Source of the DNA: Candidatus Melainabacteria bacterium
GTDB taxonomy: Bacteria; Cyanobacteriota; Vampirovibrionia; Obscuribacterales; Obscuribacteraceae
Direction of reading: 5' to 3'
DNA length: 44,994 bases
NCBI GenBank assembly: GCA_023250095.1
Contig: JAHFBI010000004.1
Coordinates: 1 to 44,994, forward strand
The position numbers and the translations under genes are program-made. Of the stretch, positions 37,340-44,994 are shown one piece after another (position 1 is the first letter of the stretch; each line of letters begins with the position of its first letter). The notes beneath the pieces were generated by a model. It was not told the DNA's origin. It saw only the letters and a program-made list of their open reading frames with translations, and did no database searches.

Positions 37340-38535
37340 TTGGCGAGTGCTCCGAGAAGTTCGTTGGCCGCTTGCCTGGCCCAACGATCAGCCTCAAGTA
37401 TATCGTCAAGTGATGGCTTGGAAACAGTCTGATGAAGGTCGAGTACTCTTTGAATGTAATCAGCTATCTCGGCAAACCTTATCTGGCGGCGCAAGACGGC
37501 GTTCACTGCTACTTCATTGGCGGCGTTAAGCACGCAGGGCACAGTATCGTCTGATTCTGCGGCGGACTGTGCAAGGGGAAGGCAAGGAAAACGTTCCGGG
37601 TCCGGCTCTTCGAATGTCAACGCCCCGACCTTGACCAGGTCGAGCAGGGGCACTTCCCTGGAGGCATGACGCTCGGGCCAGTGAAGGGCGTAATGAATGG
37701 GCAGGTGCATGTCCGGCACTCCCATCTGTCCCACCACGGAGCCGTCGGCGAATTCCACAGCTGAGTGCAGGATCGACTGCGGGTGAATGATGACGCGAAT
37801 GTTCTTTGCCGACACACCGAACAGCCAGCGAGCTTCGATGACTTCCAGTCCTTTGTTCATGAGCGTTGCCGAATCGATAGTTATCTTGGGACCCATCGAC
37901 CAGTTTGGATGCTTCAAAGCATCATCAACAGTGGCAGCGGCTATCTGCTCCTTTGACCAGGTTCGAAAAGGCCCGCCTGAGCCCGTCAGTAAAATCTCTT
38001 TGATGTCGGTGTTGCGCCAGCCGCAAAGAGACTGATGTATAGCCGAGTGTTCGCTGTCCACAGGTATTATCGTCGCCCCATACTGCCTGGCCATGGGCAT
38101 GATTGCGCAGCCGGCAGCAACGAGCGTCTCCTTATTGGCCAGGGCGATGGTCTTTCCTGCCCGGATAGCGGCAGCTGTTGGGCGCACGCCCAGGAAGCCC
38201 ACGACGCCCGAGACTATTGTGTCTGCCCCCGGATGGGAGGCGACAGCTTCCAGCCCCGGCCCTTCAAAGACTATCTCAGGCAAAGATCGAGACTTTCCCG
38301 GGCGTGCAGCCGGGCTGATTTCGGCTAAGAGATCCCTCAGTTGTTTTGCTGCATCTTCGTCAGGAACCGACACTAACTCCGGGTTGAAGCGGATTACCTG
38401 CTGGCACAACAATGCCATATTGTTCTTGCCGGCAGCCAGGGCAATTACCTGGAAATCTTCCCTGTGCGCAAGGACGATATCCAGAGTCTGGCGTCCAATC
38501 GAGCCAGTCGAACCGAGTACGGCAATTGATTTCAA
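37336..38535 (-). CDS. dxr: 1-deoxy-D-xylulose 5-phosphate reductoisomerase
   Basis: KSIAVLGSTGSIGRQTLDIV, ALANKETLVAAG, IIPVDSEHSAIHQSL, LLTGSGGPFR, MGPKITIDSATLMNKGLEVIEA. TTG start at 38535 inferred; upstream ATG at 38622 also in frame. Confidence 0.96.
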   Translation of the reverse strand: MKSIAVLGSTGSIGRQTLDIVLAHREDFQVIALAAGKNNMALLCQQVIRFNPELVSVPDEDAAKQLRDLLAEISPAARPGKSRSLPEIVFEGPGLEAVASHPGADTIVSGVVGFLGVRPTAAAIRAGKTIALANKETLVAAGCAIMPMARQYGATIIPVDSEHSAIHQSLCGWRNTDIKEILLTGSGGPFRTWSKEQIAAATVDDALKHPNWSMGPKITIDSATLMNKGLEVIEARWLFGVSAKNIRVIIHPQSILHSAVEFADGSVVGQMGVPDMHLPIHYALHWPERHASREVPLLDLVKVGALTFEEPDPERFPCLPLAQSAAESDDTVPCVLNAANEVAVNAVLRRQIRFAEIADYIQRVLDLHQTVSKPSLDDILEADRWARQAANELLGALAK

Positions 38536-38590
38536 GGGGGGTTCCTGAGGTTGAATGTAGCAGTTCGGCGGACACTGGCATGATTTTACT

Positions 38591-39805
38591 CTACCTGCCC
38601 GGAAGCGCCGGCGGAAGTTCAATTTTAAGCATGCCGCTCTTGATCCAGGCTTTCATCATCGTCAGCCCGACCTCGCGTTGATAAGCTTGATAAAGCGCTC
38701 CCCCCCAGTACATATCCGGATTGTAATAATATGGATTGAGGGCGAAGGGGCTGAGCATGGGCATCATCTCAGTGTTCGGCCCGTAAAGATTGCCCTGCTG
38801 CCTGGCGACACCTTCGGCTTTCTTGAGCTCTGAGAGCGCCTGGTCTACTTTTGCCAGGGTATATGGATTGTCAAAATTGACCGGCTGGTTGGGATTGTTT
38901 GAAATTCCTTCGATAACCGGCTTGAATGCGCTGGCCAGTATCGTGTCAGCCAGATAAATGCGGAAATAAGGATTGTTGGGCGAGGCGTCGGCTGCCTGGC
39001 GCAAGGTCCTTTCTTGCAGGTCGAGGGCTTGTTGGGAGACGGCAGCCATGCGTCTGGCATATTCATAAGGGTGCGCCTTGGCGTCGAGGCTGGCAAAGCC
39101 ATTCTTTATGCCGTCTTGCTCGGACATATAAGCCTGGCTGGCCTGTATGCGCAGCTCGTCCATGTTCTGCCTTACGCCGTTGACTTCGATATTTTTGACA
39201 CCAGCAGGGATATAGTGATGAGCCCTGTTGTCGCTGCCGCTCTTGAACCAGAAGAAATAACCCTTGTTGTCGACCCAGGGAGACACAGCTTCACCTTGTG
39301 GAAGCCCGGTAATTTTCAAAGTCTCATAGTTGCCTGCCGATAGTTTGCGGTCAAAGTTCGGATCGCCATAAGCCAGCTGTAAAACTCCGTTGACGGGCTG
39401 GTCGGAGGGGCGGGCTGGAACTTGGTCGGAAGGGCGTCCGCCGCGAGGGTCTACAGGAGCCCAGTTAGATTCGACGCCGCGCCAGCCGATATACTGGGAG
39501 CCCAGTTGACCTGCCGGGGCAATCGTATAGCTGCCGGGTGTCTCAGCCGTACCCGGACGCAAAGAATTCTGGCTGAAACCAGCCCGTGAGAGGACCGAGG
39601 ACAAAAGCGAGCCTGTGCCGGCAACTACTTGAATTGGGGCTGTGGTGTCGCCCCTTTCCGGCTCCTTGATGATTGTTTTGACAGGGGCTGGACGCTCTGT
39701 TTGCGACCCTGTGCGGACAAGCGTGGCCGATTCGGACAGAAGCCCGCTGGCGCTTGTTGGAGCGTCTTCGTAGATGTTGTCTTTCAGGTTAATATCGCCG
39801 CCCAT
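38591..39805 (-). CDS. Hypothetical protein
   Basis: MGGDINLKDNIYEDAPTSASGLLSESATLV...; helical C-terminus, KLEL PPALPGR end; no recognised family. Ends just upstream of dxr. Confidence 0.7.
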   Translation of the reverse strand: MGGDINLKDNIYEDAPTSASGLLSESATLVRTGSQTERPAPVKTIIKEPERGDTTAPIQVVAGTGSLLSSVLSRAGFSQNSLRPGTAETPGSYTIAPAGQLGSQYIGWRGVESNWAPVDPRGGRPSDQVPARPSDQPVNGVLQLAYGDPNFDRKLSAGNYETLKITGLPQGEAVSPWVDNKGYFFWFKSGSDNRAHHYIPAGVKNIEVNGVRQNMDELRIQASQAYMSEQDGIKNGFASLDAKAHPYEYARRMAAVSQQALDLQERTLRQAADASPNNPYFRIYLADTILASAFKPVIEGISNNPNQPVNFDNPYTLAKVDQALSELKKAEGVARQQGNLYGPNTEMMPMLSPFALNPYYYNPDMYWGGALYQAYQREVGLTMMKAWIKSGMLKIELPPALPGR

Positions 39806-40082
39806 CTAACCGTGTCCTGCTGCTGTCAATACAAGTCTAATATCAATAAGATCAAAGGCAGTGTCAATGTGAGATCTACGTATTGAGCCGGGACTGGGAC
39901 GGCGTGTGGCATACTGGGGCTTATTGTTATGTTAAGGGCTGAACTAAGTAAGGGCTTTTGTCTGTCGTGCCCAAGGACGCTTCAGTTGTTTGTGCTTATC
40001 CGGGCAGGACAACTGGACTCTGGCGTGGTAAAAGACTGAAACAAACAGGTTTGCGTCAATTGCCTCTAATGAAAGGGAAAGC

Positions 40083-40769
40083 ATGAGATCTGGTAATTTC
40101 TTGTCCGCCTTAATGTGTATCCTCTCGGTGGCAGCGATTGCTGGCGGATGTGCTCAAAATGAGTCTGATCAGAAGGCTCAGACTGTGGCAAGCGGTGAAA
40201 AGTCCGGTGATAATGCCGGGTCTGCCGAGGCAGGAAAACCTTTGCCTGTCTGGGCGCCAGAGGCAGCGCAGCTGAAAACCCTCACCGTGGCAGTTGAGCC
40301 GTCCGGCGCTCAGCCGAAATTTCAAGCGAAAGTGCCTTCTGACTGGCAGTCCAACCAGCATTTTGGCAAAGGCGGACAGGTATTCATGTGGCGAGGCAAG
40401 GCTCGGGCGGACGATACTTGCTCCGTCTTTATGATTTCTACCGCCACGCAGACGCCTTATCAAAAACAGCCCCTGAGCGCCGAAGAAGGCATGAAAGTGC
40501 TTCTCGATTCCATTCGCTTCGGGCGCCAGGCTGGCTGGAGCCAGACACCAGTGGAAAAGGGTTCAGTCGAGGGGCGCCCTTTTTTGCGGGCTTATTGGAG
40601 CGGCGTTGAGCCCAACAAAAAGAAAATGATGCATGGTTTTTGCTACACGACAGTGGAGGGCAAAGATCTGGTCATGATTTCCGGTCAGGATTATGAGCCG
40701 TTTTGTAAAGAGACGGTGGCTCAGTCTGAGGCTGCTGCCCTCACTTACCGGATTGTTCCCAGGGGATGA
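40083..40769 (+). CDS. Hypothetical lipoprotein
   Basis: MRSGNFLSALMCILSVAAIAGGCAQNESDQ: signal peptide with lipobox IAGGC. Confidence 0.8.
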   Translation: MRSGNFLSALMCILSVAAIAGGCAQNESDQKAQTVASGEKSGDNAGSAEAGKPLPVWAPEAAQLKTLTVAVEPSGAQPKFQAKVPSDWQSNQHFGKGGQVFMWRGKARADDTCSVFMISTATQTPYQKQPLSAEEGMKVLLDSIRFGRQAGWSQTPVEKGSVEGRPFLRAYWSGVEPNKKKMMHGFCYTTVEGKDLVMISGQDYEPFCKETVAQSEAAALTYRIVPRG

Positions 40770-40824
40770 AAAAGTGTTAAGAATGTTGTCAAGAATTAGC
40801 CCTGCGGGTTAGCCTGCCGATATT

Positions 40825-41475
40825 TTGCACTTGAGCTGTGGAATAAGAGCCTCAGGTCGCATGTTCCTGCGTTGCAGTGGAGCTATTGCCGTGCATACCA
40901 GTCTTGTTCATGTTCGCTCAATCTCTTGTCGCAGGCACCGCCAGGTTAGATCGCAGGAAGGGAGCTTTCTTGTTGAGGCTCTCATTTCAGTTCTTATAGC
41001 CAGCATCCTGGCTACATCTCTTGTACAGATGTATGCACAGACGAAGAGGACGGCTACTGGCTCTCAGACGCAAATTACTGCCATCGCCCTGGCCCAGAGC
41101 TGTGTCGACGCTCTCAGAGCCAAACCTTACAACACCGTTGCTGCAGCTGCCGACGGCACCTTCCATTATCCGCGCGTGACAAGCAACACGGCAGGCACGC
41201 CCGATCCTCTTTACCTTTATCCGCTGATGGGAGACGCCGTAGCGCTTCAATACCAGGATCCGATGAATCCGACTCAGACCATGGCTGGCGCGCCGAATCA
41301 ATTCCGGGCACAGACCGATGATGGAGTCGACAATGCCGTCAAAGTGCGTATCTCCCAGAACCCGGCACTTACCGGCAGCACCATGGTGCAGGTCTGGGTG
41401 CGCTGGGCTGATGGTAATGGCTGGCATACTTATTACACGTCTTCAATTCTTTCTTCACTTGGTCTCAATGGTTGA
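40825..41475 (+). CDS. Type IV prepilin-like protein (PilV/minor pseudopilin-like)
   Basis: Prepilin cleavage motif QEGSFLVEALISVLIASILATSLVQMYAQTKR with Glu at +5; start codon uncertain. Confidence 0.75.
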   Translation: MHLSCGIRASGRMFLRCSGAIAVHTSLVHVRSISCRRHRQVRSQEGSFLVEALISVLIASILATSLVQMYAQTKRTATGSQTQITAIALAQSCVDALRAKPYNTVAAAADGTFHYPRVTSNTAGTPDPLYLYPLMGDAVALQYQDPMNPTQTMAGAPNQFRAQTDDGVDNAVKVRISQNPALTGSTMVQVWVRWADGNGWHTYYTSSILSSLGLNG

Positions 41476-41486
41476 GGAGCTCTTGC

Positions 41487-42518
41487 ATGACTTCTAAAGT
41501 TTTCGATTCTCGGATGCAGGAAAGGCGGAGTGACCGTGGTGAGACCATGGTTTCACTTCTTGTCGCCACCTTGATCATGGCTTTTGTCGCTGCGGCAATC
41601 ATGGGGCTGGCCAGTCTTAACACTGTCGAAGGAAACAAAATTTGGAACAAAGTCGACAGCATAGCAGCAGCCCGGGATGCCCTGGACAGAGTGGGGCGGG
41701 CTGTGCGCATGGCTCGGTCCGTGGGCGACATGTATGGCGTCGTGCCGGCTGCTCTCAGTCCTTCGGTCGATTCGCGGATTGGCACAGGACCGTCTACTAA
41801 TACCACAGCAGTTACTTCCGACCCGGCTTTTGTCACCCAGTTAGAACAGGGCAATGTCTCTCTGGCATCGCCAAGCTTTCCTTCAATTGGAGATCCCTGC
41901 TGGGGACCGTATGCCTCCGTGCCGGCGACACCGCCCACTGGAAGAAGCCTGTCGGATATGGCCAACAATCCGTACACTCTTTCATCGGAAACTCTTGTTT
42001 TGCAAGTCCCTACTTTCGATCCGACAGGCTATCCTAATTGCATCCCGGATCCTACGGCAATCACGCCTATTCAAGCTGTGGACACATACGTCTACGAGAT
42101 GGTGCCTGACCTCAACAATCCCGGACCACCACAGCAATTCAAGCTTCAGGTAACGGCATTCCCTGCGCCCGGGTTTGTTACACCGCCTCCAGTTGGTTAT
42201 GTCGGGCAGTGCCCGATCACCAATGTCCCGGTCAACTTGCGCAATATGCAGCCTGTGACCTTGGCTGCCGGAATAATCGGGCCTCGTGACCCTGCTACCG
42301 GCAGGCTGGGTGTCTTCCAGTATGTCGACAGAAGCACAAATGTGATAACGACCACTCCCGATCCTGCCAAGCTGCAGGAATACAACGGAATTGTCGTCAA
42401 TATGGAAATTCTCAAGCGCGAGAATAATCAGAAAGCCTCCGTCATGTCTTTGCGAAATGAAACTTTCATGAGAAATAACACTTCTGCCACTGTTATAGGA
42501 CTTCCGCCCGGCTCGTAG
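41487..42518 (+). CDS. Prepilin-like minor pilin (PilW-like)
   Basis: DRGETMVSLLVATLIMAFVAAAIMGLASLNTVEGNKIWN N-terminal hydrophobic helix; overlaps upstream prepilin locus. Confidence 0.7.
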   Translation: MTSKVFDSRMQERRSDRGETMVSLLVATLIMAFVAAAIMGLASLNTVEGNKIWNKVDSIAAARDALDRVGRAVRMARSVGDMYGVVPAALSPSVDSRIGTGPSTNTTAVTSDPAFVTQLEQGNVSLASPSFPSIGDPCWGPYASVPATPPTGRSLSDMANNPYTLSSETLVLQVPTFDPTGYPNCIPDPTAITPIQAVDTYVYEMVPDLNNPGPPQQFKLQVTAFPAPGFVTPPPVGYVGQCPITNVPVNLRNMQPVTLAAGIIGPRDPATGRLGVFQYVDRSTNVITTTPDPAKLQEYNGIVVNMEILKRENNQKASVMSLRNETFMRNNTSATVIGLPPGS

Positions 42519-42565
42519 GCAGACGAGCACAGATGCCGGTCCCCTGAAATTCTGGAGTTAATGGA

Positions 42566-44476
42566 ATGAAAATACTTAGGACTTCCAACTTATCAAAATA
42601 TGTTCGGGCGGTTGAAGCCAGCAGGGCCGAGGGCGGTTTTTCCTTGCCGACCGTGCTGGCCATGGGTGTCGTCACAACTTTGTTTGTGTCGGCCCTCTTC
42701 AGTGCCCTTATGCCGGTTTACCAGAAAGTGGCTAACCTGAGATCCGGCACGACTGTGCGTGCAGCAGCAGAAGGTGGGTTGGATTATGTGCTCGGGCAAC
42801 TGAACACTTTTTACAGCGATCCCACGCATGCCAGCAGCACATCTGCCATGGAGACAACGGCAATTCCTTGTATTACCGACCCTAACATCACAGGTGACCC
42901 CAGCGGACGGATAAGCGTTGATGTGGCCATTGCGCAGCTGAACAACCCGCCGCACTCTTCTATGCTCTGGGATCAGACTCTTGCTACAACCACCGATCCC
43001 CGCACACTGGCCATGTTCTCCAATCGTTATAAACAGGTAACTTCCACTGCACGTTTTGGCGCTGTCCAGAAGACTATACGCGTTATGCTGGCTCCAGTAC
43101 CGGTAGTGCCGTCGGATACCGGTACCGGTGGCACTCCGGGCACGCAAGACAACGACAACTCGTTCGATGATTACACGCAGGTCCTGTTCCCTTATTCGGC
43201 CTTTGGTACAAGCCGGGTAGAGCTTGTCGGACAGGCCGGTATCAACAGCTACAATACCAATGACCCCCGACTCTATTGCGATATCGGCACTTTCGGCGCC
43301 GGCAACCAGGTCGGGACAGGCAGCACGATGAGGGGTATCGCTCAGGGCGGGTCGCAGCTGGAATTCCCTAACCCTCTCTCGTTCCAGACGACACAGATTC
43401 AGCAGACAGCCCAGACTTACAACGCCACTCCTGTCTCGCAGGCTCCCTGGTGCCATATCCTTGGCGATGTCTTCTCGAATGGCGATACTACCGGCTACTG
43501 GCCAAGAGGGAGCAATACAGCCACTTCTCATCCCTGGAACAATGTGTTTGGCTCGGCCAATGGTGTGGTAAATGGTGCTCCGGATGGTGCAGGCGGAACA
43601 GTTCCTGTCAACGCCAGTCCCAGCTGGAGCGGCGGGCTTGTCACATCTTATTCTTCTTACCCGAAACCCAGTGTTCCGGCTGCTCCGCAAGCCCCTCCCG
43701 GAACTCCTAACCTTGGATCTATCAGTCTTTCCAATAATGCGACTTTGAGTATCGATCCTTCTGCCAGCCTGCCTTCCGGCACAATCGGCTCGATTACTTC
43801 CGGGACTGTCAGAATACCGCCCGGGGATTATATTGTTAACAGCATTTCCATGACCGGCTCATCGCAGATAGTCATAGACTCAAGCGCTGGCCCGACCAGA
43901 CTCTTCTTGCAGGGTGCCAGCTCCGGCTCACAGGCTGTATCCACCGGTAACAGCACTCAGATAAATATGAGTGGGCTAAACGGGGCGACCGGCTTCGATA
44001 TGGGAGGACAGAACGGACAGGGATTCCCAAATACAACTCCCGGCAGCCAGCTTGGTATCAATAGAAACACTGTCATCAATGAGAATGCAGGCACCTCCAG
44101 GCAATTGCAGATGTATTATTCTGGAACCCAAAATATATATCTCACCGGCAACGAGCGCATGACTGTATATGCTCCCAATGCCACAATCAATATCGGAGCC
44201 CAGCCGGTCACGCACGATGCCAATTTCTATGGCGCGGCAGTCGGTGCTGTAACGCGGGTCATCTCCAGCTTCAACAGCGGTGGTGGGGCGTTCCTGCACT
44301 ATGATGGCAACCTGAGACCGCCCGGTCAGAATTTCATCGATCCGACCAATCCGCCAAACGTCTTTAATGTCCCCAGGATCAGACGCAGCCAGGGTGGTAT
44401 TCCTGGAGTTGGCGGCAGCCACGGACAGTCGGTGATATTTGGAGGATACAGGGCAGTCACCTGGCAGGAAATATAA
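42566..44476 (+). CDS. Large PilX-like pilus assembly/pseudopilin protein (636 aa)
   Basis: EGGFSLPTVLAMGVVTTLFVSALFSALMPVYQKV N-terminal helix; long S/T/G/N-rich beta-type C-terminus (TLSIDPSASLPSGTIGSITSGTVRIPPGDYIVNSISMTGSSQIVIDSS). Confidence 0.75.
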   Translation: MKILRTSNLSKYVRAVEASRAEGGFSLPTVLAMGVVTTLFVSALFSALMPVYQKVANLRSGTTVRAAAEGGLDYVLGQLNTFYSDPTHASSTSAMETTAIPCITDPNITGDPSGRISVDVAIAQLNNPPHSSMLWDQTLATTTDPRTLAMFSNRYKQVTSTARFGAVQKTIRVMLAPVPVVPSDTGTGGTPGTQDNDNSFDDYTQVLFPYSAFGTSRVELVGQAGINSYNTNDPRLYCDIGTFGAGNQVGTGSTMRGIAQGGSQLEFPNPLSFQTTQIQQTAQTYNATPVSQAPWCHILGDVFSNGDTTGYWPRGSNTATSHPWNNVFGSANGVVNGAPDGAGGTVPVNASPSWSGGLVTSYSSYPKPSVPAAPQAPPGTPNLGSISLSNNATLSIDPSASLPSGTIGSITSGTVRIPPGDYIVNSISMTGSSQIVIDSSAGPTRLFLQGASSGSQAVSTGNSTQINMSGLNGATGFDMGGQNGQGFPNTTPGSQLGINRNTVINENAGTSRQLQMYYSGTQNIYLTGNERMTVYAPNATINIGAQPVTHDANFYGAAVGAVTRVISSFNSGGGAFLHYDGNLRPPGQNFIDPTNPPNVFNVPRIRRSQGGIPGVGGSHGQSVIFGGYRAVTWQEI

Positions 44477-44521
44477 AGTGGTGCCCGCAGAAGGGGCTCT
44501 CTTGCAGCCCTTCTGAGCAAG

Positions 44522-44552
44522 ATGCCCGCGTGCTTGTGTAGCGCGCGGGCAT
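44522..44552 (+). terminator. Hairpin downstream of the pilin operon, possible terminator or attenuator
   Basis: ATGCCCGCG (44522-44530)/CGCGGGCAT (44544-44552), no T-tract; preceded by AGAAGGGGCT/AGCCCTTCT hairpin at 44489-44514. Confidence 0.4.
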
Positions 44553-44706
44553 TGCGCTGGCAGGCGGGTGTTTGTAATATTTTATCTGGTGAACGTCTGA
44601 AGGCTCATCCTAAGAGGAACATAGTTTGTAAGCCAGACCTGACTTTGACTGGCAATGCGTGTGCGTCTTGGGAAGTCGCATTTATTCTTTGACAAAGGAG
44701 AAGGAG

Positions 44707-44994
44707 ATGGACTCTCTCTTCAAGGGAAACAAACCACCAGCAAAAAAGGGCGCCGGGGCTGCTGCCGCTCGTGCGACCAAGGGGGCGACGCCTGCTGAGA
44801 AAGGTAAGAAGGGCTCCGACCCCATTGAGGAGTTCATGTCCCGTTTTGAGAAAGTCAAGCTCAAGGACATGGTCGTCTTTTCACGGCAGTTCTCAGCCAT
44901 GATTGGCTCTGGTGTTGCCATGTTGCGCACGCTTACAATCATTTCGGATCAGTGCGAGAACAAGAAGCTCAAAGAAGTGCTTGTCAGTGTCAGA
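44707..44994 (+). CDS. pilC: PilC/GspF-type inner membrane platform protein, N-terminal fragment truncated by window edge
   Basis: Translation from ATG 44707: MDSLFKGNKPPAKKGAG...DPIEEFMSRFEKVKLKDMVVFSRQFSAMIGSGVAMLRTLTIISDQCENKKLKEVLVSVR; FSRQFSAMIGSGV is a hallmark of PilC/GspF. Confidence 0.9.
   Translation, partial: MDSLFKGNKPPAKKGAGAAAARATKGATPAEKGKKGSDPIEEFMSRFEKVKLKDMVVFSRQFSAMIGSGVAMLRTLTIISDQCENKKLKEVLVSVR

Noticed and set aside
42593-43690. Minus-strand 365-aa ORF
   Set aside because: Antisense to the PilX-like gene, which has a recognisable prepilin N-terminus.

Overview
This 45 kb window is gene-dense bacterial chromosome. No CRISPR array, transposase, phage gene or rRNA was recognised. 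Reading left to right: a truncated FKBP-type PPIase (minus strand); a response regulator, ssb and a PAS histidine kinase; an SSS symporter with two small membrane proteins; a serine beta-lactamase-like hydrolase; an alr-nadD-yqeK operon (minus); HU; a Gfo/Idh oxidoreductase; tRNA-Gly(GCC) with a promoter and terminator; tig-clpP-clpX-lon; three consecutive very large coiled-coil ORFs with no recognised family; a convergent gene with two zinc-ribbon-like motifs; an operon of zinc-ribbon/membrane, TPR and membrane genes; a UspA-like protein; an aminotransferase-ALDH-acyl-CoA dehydrogenase cluster; a TPR lipoprotein; dodecin; dxr-upp (minus); and a pseudopilin operon running into a truncated pilC/gspF gene. 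Two items deserve the most attention. First, an intergenic repeat family at three loci has a ~103-bp period and a hairpin whose arms change in a compensatory way (GGCGGC/GCCGCC, GGCAGC/GCTGCC, GGCAAC/GTTGCC, always a 10-nt loop). Second, a lon-adjacent locus encodes three long coiled-coil proteins, the last with a unique N-terminal domain and a PPPLP-repeat linker, which is a candidate undescribed scaffold or filament system. Taxonomy cannot be fixed without searches; a Vampirovibrionia/Melainabacteria-like origin is only a guess. All family calls come from reading motifs, with no database search.
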